Assembly (NCBI GenBank): GCA_910589045.1
Contig: CAJUSH010000003.1
Location: 1-64,000, forward strand
Source: an uncultured Eubacterium sp.
Lineage (GTDB): Bacteria > Bacillota_A > Clostridia > Lachnospirales > Lachnospiraceae
DNA: 64,000 nucleotides
Direction of reading: 5' to 3'
The first letter of the stretch is position 1. Every line of letters starts with the position of its first letter. The position numbers and the translations under genes are program-made. Under the pieces are notes generated by a model that had not been told where the DNA came from, did no database searches, and was given only the letters and a program-made list of their open reading frames with translations. Positions 43,465 through 53,357 of the stretch are shown piece by piece.

Positions 43465-45774
43465 GTGTTGAACACGCCAGACGTGTCCGGCACGTCAGGG
43501 GATCGCCCCACTCTGCTTTTCATTTTTCTTTTCATTCTTCTTTTTTTAGTGCAAAGGCGCCAGGCCGCACCCCTTCGGCAAATGCCCCAAATCCCCGAAA
43601 ATCTGCCGCGGGGAAGTGGGGCACTTTCTGATAGTACTGTAGTCAAAGTGACCTTCAAGAACAGCAAAACCAAGAAGACTACCTCAAAGAAATACCGCTG
43701 CGTAGTCAAGGCTGCTAAGGACACACCGGATACACCGGTTGAGGAGGCACTGGCAATCTCCGAGGTAAAGCAGACCGCTTCCAACGCAATCAACGTTACC
43801 TTCAACAAGGACGTGTCGAAGGAAGTGACGGCAGAAAATTTAACTATTTTCTCTGACAATGCTGCTGCTTTACAGCTTGCTGTAAAGAGTATTACCTTTT
43901 CCGCAGACGGAAAGAGTGCAAATGTAGTAATTTTCGGCAATTTTATTGACGGAACTACTTACAAGGTATCTTACACAACGCTTGAGGCAACCTTCCCTGC
44001 TTCCGTAGGCGCTGTTACAAACGTTACCATCAACACAACAACCGCACAGCAGAACGTTGCAACTCCCATCAAGTTCCAGCTTTTTGATGCAAACGGTATT
44101 GACGTAACACCCAGCATTAACCTGGATGCTTACACCTCCATCACCATCAGCGGAAACTATGCAACGGCTGAGATCAACAAGCCTTCCACCGCGAAGATAA
44201 CGCTTGATACCATCGGTATGATCGCAACCGTTACCGTTACCTACAATGCAAATACTGCGGATTCCGTAGATGTATCTACAACCCAGGATATTACCTGTGT
44301 AGATGCAAAGGCTATGATCGGAAAGGCATTATTTGCGGTTGCAAAGGATAGCGATGTAAATAAAAACAGCCAGTGTGCAAAATTCTACCAGGGCTTAAGC
44401 GATACTTCCGCAAAGGTTGCTGTCGGTGCTTCTGCCAGCAGCATCTACTTCTGCGCAACGGATGATAACGGGGACGTGATTTCCTACGATTCTTACGATG
44501 TAGAGTCTTCAAACGACAATATCGTTATCGCCAGCGTTACGAAGGATACGGGCAAATACGCGATCATCACGGCAGGCGGAAATAACATCGGCTCTGCGCA
44601 GTTAAATATTACTGCAACCAAAAACGGCAAGGCCACCTACTATGTAATTCCTGTTACTACCTACAAGAAGGGTCTTGCGACTAAAATGACGGTTGAGACC
44701 ACCCGCACATCCATGTCAGACTCTATGGATCCGGACTACTCCGCAACGATCACCGCTAAGTTATACGATGCGGCAGACGAGCTGATCGAAACCGGCTCCT
44801 ATATCGGAGAGTGCAAGACAGATGCGGCAGTTCCTGCAGAGATTCAGCCTATCAACGTAAGCAACACCAAGAAGGGTGAATTTAAGGTTACCGCTCATAA
44901 TGCAACCGCAAAGACTTACACCTTTGAGATTTCCGGCTCTGACAACATTGACAACTCCAAGGCAATCATGAAGCGCATTACAATTTCCGTAAGCAAGCTG
45001 CCGAATAACTTACAGAACGTAAGCTATCAGCTTGAGGTTACCAAGCCGACACTTGATATCGCAAAGGCTGATGAGAGAACCACAAAGGTTCGGCTTTACG
45101 CAATCTGCAACGGTCTCTTCGCCGGATATGTAAGACATGATGACTTTACAAAGATCGGCGGAAAGTCCATCACCGATTCGAAGCAGCAGATCCAAAGCGT
45201 TTCTGCAAGCGCTATCTTCGGTACTGTAACACTGGATGTTGCAAACAGCAGCTTAGTAGCAACCGGTGATGCCATTACAGCGGCTGATATGGATGACATG
45301 GGATCTATTGTTGGTTTTGACTTAAATTCAGTCATGATAGGCACAGACGGGGATTCAAACTCTGTAAATGCACGCCCGGACGGCAAGGGTGACGTTGCAA
45401 GAACCGGCAGCTATACCATCCGCTTTGATCTGAAACTTGGCAGCAATAAGGTCGTATCAAAGACTGCCGGAATTACTGTAAAGAACTCTTATACACAGCC
45501 GACAATCAAAGTCCTCTCAACCAAGGTAGATACATTAACCCCTGATGCTATCATCAACGACGGTCATCTTTCTACCAATGTTGATATGAACAATGACACA
45601 AACAGCTATGTATCAATCCTGAGCTTCTTTGATGCAAATTACAATGAAATTACATCTGCAACAAACACTAAGGGTGACAGAATGACTGTCAGATATGCAT
45701 CCGTAGTAGATAACATCGGCGACGAAGTATGGATCTTCTATGTTCCGGTTAACGCTACATTCATCCAGAACTAA
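43465..45774 (+). CDS. S-layer-like surface protein lacking a credible 5' end
   Basis: The coherent coding sequence begins near 43627 and runs to 45774. It has tandem bacterial Ig/SbsA-like modules (for example VTFNKDVSKEVTAENLTIF followed by SADGKSANVV), typical of secreted S-layer or adhesion proteins. Codon use is strongly biased (GCA, GTT, AAG, AAC), as in highly expressed genes. However, the frame continues upstream only through palindromic DNA to a GTG at 43465, with no signal peptide and no ribosome site; a downstream ATG at 43582 also lacks one. Either the 5' end was replaced by recombination (silent copy) or this is an assembly join. A terminator follows. Confidence 0.7.
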   Translation: MLNTPDVSGTSGDRPTLLFIFLFILLFLVQRRQAAPLRQMPQIPENLPRGSGALSDSTVVKVTFKNSKTKKTTSKKYRCVVKAAKDTPDTPVEEALAISEVKQTASNAINVTFNKDVSKEVTAENLTIFSDNAAALQLAVKSITFSADGKSANVVIFGNFIDGTTYKVSYTTLEATFPASVGAVTNVTINTTTAQQNVATPIKFQLFDANGIDVTPSINLDAYTSITISGNYATAEINKPSTAKITLDTIGMIATVTVTYNANTADSVDVSTTQDITCVDAKAMIGKALFAVAKDSDVNKNSQCAKFYQGLSDTSAKVAVGASASSIYFCATDDNGDVISYDSYDVESSNDNIVIASVTKDTGKYAIITAGGNNIGSAQLNITATKNGKATYYVIPVTTYKKGLATKMTVETTRTSMSDSMDPDYSATITAKLYDAADELIETGSYIGECKTDAAVPAEIQPINVSNTKKGEFKVTAHNATAKTYTFEISGSDNIDNSKAIMKRITISVSKLPNNLQNVSYQLEVTKPTLDIAKADERTTKVRLYAICNGLFAGYVRHDDFTKIGGKSITDSKQQIQSVSASAIFGTVTLDVANSSLVATGDAITAADMDDMGSIVGFDLNSVMIGTDGDSNSVNARPDGKGDVARTGSYTIRFDLKLGSNKVVSKTAGITVKNSYTQPTIKVLSTKVDTLTPDAIINDGHLSTNVDMNNDTNSYVSILSFFDANYNEITSATNTKGDRMTVRYASVVDNIGDEVWIFYVPVNATFIQN

Positions 45775-45795
45775 TTTCATGATTCCAAACATAAA

Positions 45796-45822
45796 GGAGC
45801 TGCCGCCCTGGCGGCTCCTTTT
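45796..45822 (+). terminator. Rho-independent terminator after the surface protein
   Basis: GGAGC-GCC and GGC-GCTCC pair around TCCTG and are followed by TTTTGATT. Confidence 0.85.
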
Positions 45823-45846
45823 GATTCTATCTGACAGGAGGCAATT

Positions 45847-46503
45847 ATGAAAAAACGTAAATTGATATATCGGATGCTTGCCCTGCTTCTGCTGGCTCTC
45901 ATATCCATGAACATTCAGGTTCCCCAGGCACAGGCAGCGACAAAATTCAATGCAAAGACCGCAAAAAAGAATTTAACCCTGAAGTATTACGAGCGCTCCG
46001 ACGGCATTCTGCTCATCTGTAAAAACAAAAACGACTACCCCGTAAAGCTGGAGGGCAAGGTTACGTTCCTGGATGCCGGGAAAAATAACCTCGCCATTTC
46101 GGAGGATCAGAATAACTGCCTTGGCGCAAAGCAGACCTGTGCACTCTTTTACAAGGCACCTGCGGACGGCAACTCAAGCTATATGGCATACAGCTCCTAC
46201 AAAAAGAGCCTGAAGGTAAGTAAATGCCCGTACAAGAGCTACAGCTCCAAGATCAAAGCCTCCACGGATCTGCATCCCACAGGCTTTGATCTGTCCGTAT
46301 CAAACAAATCGTCTAAAAAATTAAATGTCATACGCATATCCCTTGTTATATACGGTGATTCCGGAGACATTACAGGCTACATACAAAAATACGCGACCTG
46401 CTACGACAAGGATACATCCATTACGGAAACGGTCGATTACCCTGTATCCTGCACCAGTCACAAAAAAATAAAAGTGTATGTAGACACAGCCTATAAATAT
46501 TAA
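45847..46503 (+). CDS. small secreted protein of unknown function
   Basis: The 218-residue protein has a clear signal peptide (basic MKKRKLIYRM, hydrophobic core LALLLLALISMNIQV, then a likely cleavage after AQA). The mature part is lysine/serine/asparagine-rich and beta-like, with paired cysteines (CLGAKQTC and CPYKSYSSKIK..DKD region) that could form disulfides. I recognise no family. GGAGG precedes ATG and a terminator follows the gene. It is separated from the upstream surface gene by that gene's terminator, so it probably has its own promoter. Confidence 0.75.
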   Translation: MKKRKLIYRMLALLLLALISMNIQVPQAQAATKFNAKTAKKNLTLKYYERSDGILLICKNKNDYPVKLEGKVTFLDAGKNNLAISEDQNNCLGAKQTCALFYKAPADGNSSYMAYSSYKKSLKVSKCPYKSYSSKIKASTDLHPTGFDLSVSNKSSKKLNVIRISLVIYGDSGDITGYIQKYATCYDKDTSITETVDYPVSCTSHKKIKVYVDTAYKY

Positions 46504-46530
46504 AATTATTCTAATTCCCTTTCATTTTTT

Positions 46531-46572
46531 AAGGCTCTAACGTATTGTACATGTTCAACACGTCAGAGCCTT
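46531..46572 (+). terminator. terminator after the small secreted protein
   Basis: AAGGCTCTAACGT and ACGTCAGAGCCTT form a near-perfect 13-base stem around a 16-base loop, followed by TTTTCG. Confidence 0.85.
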
Positions 46573-46763
46573 TTCGTTTCCGGCTTTTTCGCCTCCCAAA
46601 CCGGTTTTTTCCGGTTCATTTACATCTTTTCGCAAAATTTTTAACTTTACAGCGCTTCTGTCTTTGAGCTATACTACACCATAACCTGAAGCGGAATCTA
46701 TTTCGTTTCCACGTATTGAACACTCATTTTGTGCAGATAATATTAAAATTCAAAAGCCTTCAT

Positions 46764-48761
46764 CTAAATTGTGAAGGAGCTGGTGCTCTCCTTTAACTGA
46801 CCGGCAAGCTCCTTTAGTGTGCGCGACTGATCCTCAAGGCTTCCGACCCAGTCCGCCTGCTCCTTCGAGAGCGTTTTCGCATCCCCGGTAGAAGAAAGAC
46901 ATGTCTGCATATTGTCATCAATTTCCTCAAAAGACTTATCAATATGGTCTTTACTTTCAATAAAGACGCTCATGCCAGACGAAAGTGTCTCATTGATCTT
47001 CTCGATCCCCTCGATATAATCCTTAAGCTCAACAAATACGGAAAGCACCATCTGTGAATTTTTTGTATTATTCTCAAACGTATCCATAGACACACTGATG
47101 GAAGAAACCGTCTGGCTGATGCGGCTGCGGATATTGGAAATCAGCTCCGAAATATTGGTGGTCGCCGCCGATGTCTGCTCGGACAGCACCCGAATCTCCT
47201 CCGCCACAACGGTAAAGCCTCTTCCAACGTCCCCGGCACGGGCCGCTTCAATCGAAGCGTTCAGCGCCAGCAGATTTGTCTGGGCGGAAATGCTGCTGAT
47301 CGTGGAAACAATTTCCGTAATATTCTCGGAAAACTTTTCCAGCTCCTGGATATCCTCATAGATCGCACGCATATTTTCCTTGGAGTCCTCCGTGGACGTT
47401 TCCAGATTTTTTGCCACAAGGGCGGACTCGCTGAGCTTTCCAAGCACATCCTCCATCGTGTGCTCCATATCGCGGTAGCTTTCCTCAAAGGCGCCGATGT
47501 GCTCGTCAAACCGGTCAAGCTCAATTTTTCCCTGCTCCACACTGCCGGACTGAACCTCCATTGCCCCCGTGATGGATTCCATTTCGGTGCTCACCTTATC
47601 CGCATTTGTCACAAGCTGGTCGGAGACCTGATTTAAGTCCCCCGCAAAGCTCTGAATATTTTCCACGCTGTCTACGGTAATCTCCAGCAATGTCCTCATT
47701 TTCCCCATAAGACCATTAAAGCCCTCGGCCAGCATGCCAATCTCGTCGCGGCTTGTCACCGGTACATCCTTTGAAAAATCTCCGGAAGCAATTTTTTCTG
47801 ACAGGAGCGTGATGGGCTTTGTCATTCTCGAAGCGATAAAAAACGATATGGAAATTCCAACCACGATTGAGATGACCATAGCTGCTAGAAATCCTCCCAG
47901 CATGGAAATCCGGGACTGATTCATCACCTGACTGCTGATGGCGGCAACAACATACCAGTCACAGCAATCCACACTCTGCGCATAAAAGCTCCTTGAAACC
48001 CCATCATAGTCCTTCATCAATACGGGTTCCTTTTCATTGCTCCCTATATAGGAGACTAACTCCCCGTATATTCCGCCGCTTGCGGATATAAGTGATATGG
48101 GCTCGTCATCCACATAGCCGAATGCGCTGTTCGGATGATTCACAATACCGCTTTTGCTGTCCACGATAAACAGATAACTGTTATCCGGCAGTTCCTGCCC
48201 GTTTACGATCTCGATTAGCGTATCCACAAAAATATCCGTTGCAAGCACACCTGCGAGCTGCCCGTCTTTCATGAGCCTTTCCGAGATCGTGATAACTAAT
48301 TTTCCCGAATCGTCATCCCGGTAGGGCGTTGAAAAATAAAGATCATCCTGCTCACATGCACCCGTAAACCAGTCTCTCTGTGTAAAATCAGTGCTCCCGT
48401 CCGGAACATAGCCCGTGCCGGAGGACATTTGGTTGCCGGTATCCGTAAAGTACAGATCGTATATGTACCCGCCCGTATTATAATTCTCTACGATCGATGT
48501 CAGATATGGTATGAGATAATCCGTCCCATAATTCCCGTTAATCTCAATCGTATTGGCCTTATTACGAACCATATCCGCCTGTTCGGATAGCCATGCGTTA
48601 ATTTTCGCGGAAGTCACCTCAGTCAGCAGGCTGTATTTGTCCATCGATTCAGACCTGATCGCCCGTGAAGCAATACTGTAGCTGATAAAAGCCGTTACCA
48701 TCAGACAAATCAGCATCACGATACATGTAACACCTACTAAACGCCCCTTTAAACTTTTCAT
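46764..48761 (-). CDS. methyl-accepting chemotaxis protein with a Cache domain
   Basis: The 665-residue receptor has a transmembrane helix (about 10-33), a large periplasmic double-Cache sensor (about 45-285), a second helix, a HAMP domain (about 310-365) and the signalling hairpin with the conserved tip ISAQTNLLALNASIEAARAG. It should control the flagellar switch through CheA/CheW. ATG at 48761 follows AGGAGACAAA. A TAGACA-N17-TACAAT promoter lies upstream. The ligand cannot be predicted from sequence. Confidence 0.93.
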   Translation of the reverse strand: MKSLKGRLVGVTCIVMLICLMVTAFISYSIASRAIRSESMDKYSLLTEVTSAKINAWLSEQADMVRNKANTIEINGNYGTDYLIPYLTSIVENYNTGGYIYDLYFTDTGNQMSSGTGYVPDGSTDFTQRDWFTGACEQDDLYFSTPYRDDDSGKLVITISERLMKDGQLAGVLATDIFVDTLIEIVNGQELPDNSYLFIVDSKSGIVNHPNSAFGYVDDEPISLISASGGIYGELVSYIGSNEKEPVLMKDYDGVSRSFYAQSVDCCDWYVVAAISSQVMNQSRISMLGGFLAAMVISIVVGISISFFIASRMTKPITLLSEKIASGDFSKDVPVTSRDEIGMLAEGFNGLMGKMRTLLEITVDSVENIQSFAGDLNQVSDQLVTNADKVSTEMESITGAMEVQSGSVEQGKIELDRFDEHIGAFEESYRDMEHTMEDVLGKLSESALVAKNLETSTEDSKENMRAIYEDIQELEKFSENITEIVSTISSISAQTNLLALNASIEAARAGDVGRGFTVVAEEIRVLSEQTSAATTNISELISNIRSRISQTVSSISVSMDTFENNTKNSQMVLSVFVELKDYIEGIEKINETLSSGMSVFIESKDHIDKSFEEIDDNMQTCLSSTGDAKTLSKEQADWVGSLEDQSRTLKELAGQLKESTSSFTI

Positions 48762-48807
48762 TTTTTGTCTCCTGTTTGTTCTGTTTTTTATCATTAACAC
48801 AAGCAAC

Positions 48808-48836
48808 ATTGTATTGGAAAAATGTGGCCTTGTCTA
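48808..48836 (-). promoter_or_regulatory. sigma-A promoter for the chemotaxis receptor
   Basis: TAGACA and TACAAT are 17 bases apart on the minus strand, about 45 bases before the start codon. Confidence 0.55.
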
Positions 48837-48887
48837 GGAAAAAATACCAAAAATGATATATATAATCGAAAAATTATCTGCTATTTA

Positions 48888-48926
48888 AAAAAAGCTGTCT
48901 TCCTTATTTATGGAAAACAGCTTTTT
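48888..48926 (-). terminator. terminator of the atp operon
   Basis: AAAAAGCTGT and ACAGCTTTTT pair around a loop, followed on the minus strand by T-rich sequence, just past the atpC stop at 48943. Confidence 0.88.
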
Positions 48927-48942
48927 ACTGCCATATACGTTC

Positions 48943-49347
48943 TTATCTTAAGCTGATACGCACCAGCGCACGCTTCAGCGCAAGCTCGGCCCTGGCAACG
49001 TCAAGACTCTCGGCCTTCGCCGCCAGCCGCTCCTCGGCGCGCTTCCTTGCCCGCTCGGCACGGTCTGTGTCGATCTCGTCCGGCCACTCCGCAATTTCCG
49101 CAAGAAGCGTTACCTTATCCCCGAGAATCTCGGCAAACCCTGCGTGGACAGCCGCTTTTTTCTGCCCGTCCTCCTCGGTAATCGTAACGATTCCGGGCGC
49201 TAAAACGGTTGTCAGCGGAATATGGTTTTTGTACACACCCATATCCCCTTCCACGGAGGTAAACTCGATCATGGTCGCCTCTCCGGTATAAAAGACACGC
49301 TCCGGTGTGATAATTTCTACCTGAAAATTTCTGCTCTCATCTGCCAT
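48943..49347 (-). CDS. atpC: F-type ATP synthase epsilon subunit
   Basis: The 134-residue subunit has the N-terminal beta-sandwich (FQVEIITPERVFYTGEA, EGDMGVYKNHIPL) and the C-terminal helical pair with ALKRALVR. It links the rotor and can inhibit ATP hydrolysis. It is the last gene of the operon, 11 bases after atpD. Confidence 0.95.
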   Translation of the reverse strand: MADESRNFQVEIITPERVFYTGEATMIEFTSVEGDMGVYKNHIPLTTVLAPGIVTITEEDGQKKAAVHAGFAEILGDKVTLLAEIAEWPDEIDTDRAERARKRAEERLAAKAESLDVARAELALKRALVRISLR

Positions 49348-49358
49348 ACGCCATCCCC

Positions 49359-50747
49359 CTATTTCACACGGGCACGTACTTCATCGATCGAACCTGCATT
49401 CAGGAACAGACCTTCCGGAATGTCGTCATGCTTTCCTTCCAGAATCTCCTTGAAGCCGCGGATCGTCTCGGCGATGGGCACATATTTTCCTTCCAGTCCG
49501 GTAAACTGTGTTGCAACGGAGAAGGGCTGTGACAAGTATCTTTGAATCTTACGCGCACGGTTTACGACAACCTTGTCGTCCTCGGAAAGCTCGTCCATAC
49601 CCAGAATCGCGATAATATCCTGCAGCTCCTTATATTTCTGCAAAATCTCCTGCACGCCGCGGGCTACCCGGAAATGCTCCTCGCCCACGATACGGGGATC
49701 GAGGATACGTGAGGTCGATGCCAGCGGATCTACCGCCGGGTAAATACCCAGAGCCGCAATGGAACGCTCCAGTACGGTGGTTGCATCCAGATGAGCGAAG
49801 GTCGTTGCGGGCGCGGGGTCCGTCAGGTCGTCCGCAGGCACGTAAACTGCCTGAACGGATGTGATGGAACCATTCTTTGTGGATGTGATACGCTCCTGAA
49901 GCGCACCCATCTCCGTCTGCAGCGTCGGCTGATAGCCTACGGCTGACGGCACACGGCCAAGCAGCGCGGATACCTCGGAGCCTGCCTGTGTGAAACGGAA
50001 AATGTTGTCGATGAAAAGAAGCACGTCCTTTCCACCCTTGTCACGAAAGTACTCTGCCATCGTAAGTCCGGTCAAGCCCACACGCATACGCGCTCCGGGC
50101 GGCTCATTCATCTGTCCGAATACCATCGTGGTCTTATCGATAACGCCTGACTCCTTCATCTCGTAGTAGAGGTCGTTACCCTCACGGGTACGCTCACCTA
50201 CGCCGGTGAATACGGAGTATCCGCCATGCTCTGTCGCAATGTTGTGGATCAGCTCCTGGATCAATACGGTTTTTCCTACTCCCGCACCTCCAAACAGTCC
50301 GATCTTTCCACCCTTCTGATAAGGGCAGAGCAGGTCGACGACCTTGATTCCGGTCTCTAACATCTCCGAGGATGTCGACTGTTCTTCAAAGCTGGGAGCG
50401 GGTCTATGGATGGGCATGTACTCCACGTCAGTCGGAGCCGGCTGCTCATCGATGGGCTCACCGAGCACGTTAAAAATACGTCCCAGTGTGTTTTCACCGA
50501 CCGGAACGGAGATCGAAGAACCGGTCGCTTTCGCGTCCATACCCCGCACCAGTCCGTCAGTAGGGCCCATGGCAATACATTTTACGGTATCATCACCCAG
50601 ATGAGAGGCTACCTCAACGACAAGACGCTCCCCGTTTTTACGGGTAATCTCGATCGCCTCGTTGATCTCCGGAATCTGTCCCTCCGGGAACTTGATATCC
50701 AGGACCGCACCAATGATCTGAGTGATTTTTCCAATATTTTCTGCCAT
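49359..50747 (-). CDS. atpD: F-type ATP synthase beta subunit
   Basis: The 462-residue catalytic subunit of F1 has Walker A GGAGVGKTVLIQEL at about 155-168, the Walker B/DELSEED-like segment LGMDELSEDDK near the end and the conserved GER motif GVGERTREGNDLY. It makes ATP at three sites. It follows atpG after an unusually long gap of 186 bases containing a strong hairpin. Confidence 0.97.
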   Translation of the reverse strand: MAENIGKITQIIGAVLDIKFPEGQIPEINEAIEITRKNGERLVVEVASHLGDDTVKCIAMGPTDGLVRGMDAKATGSSISVPVGENTLGRIFNVLGEPIDEQPAPTDVEYMPIHRPAPSFEEQSTSSEMLETGIKVVDLLCPYQKGGKIGLFGGAGVGKTVLIQELIHNIATEHGGYSVFTGVGERTREGNDLYYEMKESGVIDKTTMVFGQMNEPPGARMRVGLTGLTMAEYFRDKGGKDVLLFIDNIFRFTQAGSEVSALLGRVPSAVGYQPTLQTEMGALQERITSTKNGSITSVQAVYVPADDLTDPAPATTFAHLDATTVLERSIAALGIYPAVDPLASTSRILDPRIVGEEHFRVARGVQEILQKYKELQDIIAILGMDELSEDDKVVVNRARKIQRYLSQPFSVATQFTGLEGKYVPIAETIRGFKEILEGKHDDIPEGLFLNAGSIDEVRARVK

Positions 50748-50854
50748 TGTTTCACTCCTTTTAGTTTTGTTATTATACTTTAATGTACAGCTCTGAGCCA
50801 GATTCGCAAAACCGCTGCTTCACAGCTTTCCTTTTGCGCATCTTTGGCATTGAC

Positions 50855-50922
50855 CAAGTGTCTTTGTGGAAATATGCTCCCGAATGCAGGCATTCTTCGC
50901 ATATTTTCTCCAAATACACTTG
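50855..50922 (-). promoter_or_regulatory. 68-base imperfect hairpin between atpG and atpD
   Basis: CAAGTG and CACTTG close the structure, then TTTG/CAAA, GAAAATATGC-type pairs, and an inner perfect GAATGC-AG-GCATTC stem. It is inside the operon and has no T-run, so it more likely affects RNA processing or stability than ends transcription. Confidence 0.55.
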
Positions 50923-50933
50923 TCCCAAAGCTG

Positions 50934-51797
50934 TTATGAAATCGCTTCCGCGCCGGCGATGATCTCTGTCAGCTCCTGGGTAATAGAGCCCTGGCGCGCA
51001 CGATTGTATTTCAAAGACAAATCACTTATCATATCTTCAGCATTGCTTGTCGCCGAATCCATGGCCTGCATTCTGGCGCCGTTCTCGCTGGCAAGCGCCT
51101 CCACAAGCGCACCGTAAAAAATGCTGGTGACGTATTTCGGAATAATCAGGTTCAGGGCTTCCTCCACGTTCGGCTCATAGTTCATAATCAGCCGGTCGTC
51201 CGCCGCAGCGATCTCCTCGTCGGAAAATTCCATGGGGAGCAGCTTCATCAGCTTCGGCACATGAACCACCGTATTTTTAAAGTGGGTGTAGGCGAGATAA
51301 ATCTCACCGATCTCTCCCTTCGTAAATGCGTCGAGCACACGGGCACAGACTGCCGCGGCATCCTCATAGGCAGGAGCCTCCATAATCGCGGAATGGTCCT
51401 CCCGGATTTCATAGCCGTAGCGGTCGAGTACATCCCGCCCCTTACTTCCGATACAGAACACCTCCACCCGCTCCTTCGGCAGAATATCCGGATTGTTCGT
51501 CACAAGCTTGGTGACGTTCGCGTTATAGCCCCCCGCAAGACCGCGGTTTGAGGTAATGACCACCACTGCGATCTTATCGGACGCACCTCTTGTGAGATAC
51601 GGATGGTTGATATTGCCGGACTTCGCCAAAATGGAAGTCACTGTCTCATACATATGATTAAAATACGGGTCAGTCGCCTCAGCATGAAGCTTCGCCTTCT
51701 GCAACTTTACGGTAGAAACTAATTTCATGGCTTTTGTGATTTGCTGCGTACTCTGTATGCTGCTTTTTCTTCGCTTGATGTCTCTCATCGAAGCCAT
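50934..51797 (-). CDS. atpG: F-type ATP synthase gamma subunit
   Basis: The 287-residue central shaft protein has the N-terminal helix MRDIKRRKSSIQSTQQITKAMKLV, the SDRGLAGGYN segment and the C-terminal helix SRMQAMDSATSNAEDMI. It transmits rotation from the c ring to F1. It follows atpA by 57 bases with a small hairpin between them. Confidence 0.96.
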   Translation of the reverse strand: MASMRDIKRRKSSIQSTQQITKAMKLVSTVKLQKAKLHAEATDPYFNHMYETVTSILAKSGNINHPYLTRGASDKIAVVVITSNRGLAGGYNANVTKLVTNNPDILPKERVEVFCIGSKGRDVLDRYGYEIREDHSAIMEAPAYEDAAAVCARVLDAFTKGEIGEIYLAYTHFKNTVVHVPKLMKLLPMEFSDEEIAAADDRLIMNYEPNVEEALNLIIPKYVTSIFYGALVEALASENGARMQAMDSATSNAEDMISDLSLKYNRARQGSITQELTEIIAGAEAIS

Positions 51798-51819
51798 AAT
51801 TTATCACCTCTTGTGCAGC

Positions 51820-51835
51820 TGCTCAGTCCTGAGCA
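51820..51835 (-). promoter_or_regulatory. hairpin between atpA and atpG
   Basis: TGCTCA-GTCC-TGAGCA forms a perfect six-base stem in the 57-base intercistronic gap. Confidence 0.4.
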
Positions 51836-51854
51836 ATTACATCTTTCATTCTAC

Positions 51855-53357
51855 TTAAAAGTTTTTTTTGCACTCGCCGATCGCCTGTACCAGCTTCTTT
51901 TCCGTCTCCTCGTCCATCTCCTTCGTCGTGCGGATATTTTCAAGAATTTCCGGATACTTGGTCGCAATATAATCGAGCAGCTCACCCTCAAAGCGAAGCA
52001 CATCCTCAACTGCAATGTCAAGCAGATAGCGTCTGGTCGCCGCAAAAATGATCACAACCTGATTTTCTACCGGCATGGGCTTGTACTGCGGCTGCTTTAA
52101 TACCTCCTGCAGACGGGTACCCTGTGCAAGCGTCTCCTTGGTTGCATCGTCCAGCTCGGAGCCGAACTGTGAAAAGGCTGCAAGCTCGGTGTACTGTGCG
52201 AGCTCGGTACGGATGGGCGCAGCGATCTTCTTCATCGCCTTAATCTGCGCGGAGCCTCCAACCCGGGATACGGAAAGACCCGCGTTGATCGCCGGACGGA
52301 AGCCTGCGTTGAACATTTCTGTCTCCAGATAGATCTGTCCGTCCGTGATGGAGATCACGTTCGTCGGGATGTACGCGGATACGTCGCCCGCCTGTGTCTC
52401 GATGATCGGCAGCGCAGTCAGGGAGCCGCCGCCGAGCTTGTCGGAGAGACGTGCCGCACGCTCCAGAAGCCTGGAGTGCAGATAGAATACGTCACCCGGA
52501 TATGCCTCACGTCCCGGCGGTCTGCGCAGAAGCAGGGAGAGTGTACGGTAAGCGGTTGCATGCTTACTCAGATCGTCGTAGATCACGAGTACGTCCTCAC
52601 CGTTCTCCATCCATTCCTCACCGATCGCGCATCCCGCATACGGTGCAATATACTGTAAGGGCGCCAGCTCGCTGGCAGTAGAAGCAACAACGGTCGTATA
52701 AGCCATTGCGCCGAACTCCTCCAGTGTCGTCACGATCGAAGCGACCGTGGAAGCCTTCTGTCCGATGGCTACATAGATACACTTCACGCCCTGTCCCTTC
52801 TGGTTAATAATTGTATCAATTGCGATTGCTGTTTTACCGGTCTGTCTGTCGCCGATGATCAGCTCACGCTGTCCCCGTCCGATCGGGATCATGGAATCGA
52901 TCGCCTTGATACCTGTCTGGAGGGGCGTATCTACCGATTTTCTGGAAATAACACCGCTTGCCACTCGCTCGATCTCGCGGTATTTGTCTGTCTGGATGGG
53001 ACCCTTGCCATCGATGGGCTGTCCAAGTGCATTCACGACACGCCCGATCAGTGCGTCACCGACGGGAACCTCAACCACGCGGCCGGTCGTCTTTACGGTA
53101 TCGCCCTCGTTGATGTTCTTGTTAGCTCCGAGTAATACGGCGCCGACATTGTCCTCCTCAAGGTTCAACACCATTCCATATACTTCACCCGGAAATTCCA
53201 GAAGCTCACCCTGCATCGCGTTCTCCAGGCCGTGGATACGGGCAATACCGTCCGCCACCTGAATGACCGTGCCAACGTCTGCCACCTCAAGAGTGGAGGC
53301 ATACCGGGCGATCTGCTCCTTGATCACGGAACTGATTTCCTCTGGTCTTAAATTCAT
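51855..53357 (-). CDS. atpA: F-type ATP synthase alpha subunit
   Basis: The 500-residue F1 subunit has Walker A GDRQTGKTAIAID at about residue 170, the YTTVVASTASELAPLQYIAPYAG segment and the conserved C-terminal DVLRFEGELLDYI region. ATG at 53357 overlaps the atpH stop (ATGA), so the two are translationally coupled. Confidence 0.97.
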   Translation of the reverse strand: MNLRPEEISSVIKEQIARYASTLEVADVGTVIQVADGIARIHGLENAMQGELLEFPGEVYGMVLNLEEDNVGAVLLGANKNINEGDTVKTTGRVVEVPVGDALIGRVVNALGQPIDGKGPIQTDKYREIERVASGVISRKSVDTPLQTGIKAIDSMIPIGRGQRELIIGDRQTGKTAIAIDTIINQKGQGVKCIYVAIGQKASTVASIVTTLEEFGAMAYTTVVASTASELAPLQYIAPYAGCAIGEEWMENGEDVLVIYDDLSKHATAYRTLSLLLRRPPGREAYPGDVFYLHSRLLERAARLSDKLGGGSLTALPIIETQAGDVSAYIPTNVISITDGQIYLETEMFNAGFRPAINAGLSVSRVGGSAQIKAMKKIAAPIRTELAQYTELAAFSQFGSELDDATKETLAQGTRLQEVLKQPQYKPMPVENQVVIIFAATRRYLLDIAVEDVLRFEGELLDYIATKYPEILENIRTTKEMDEETEKKLVQAIGECKKNF

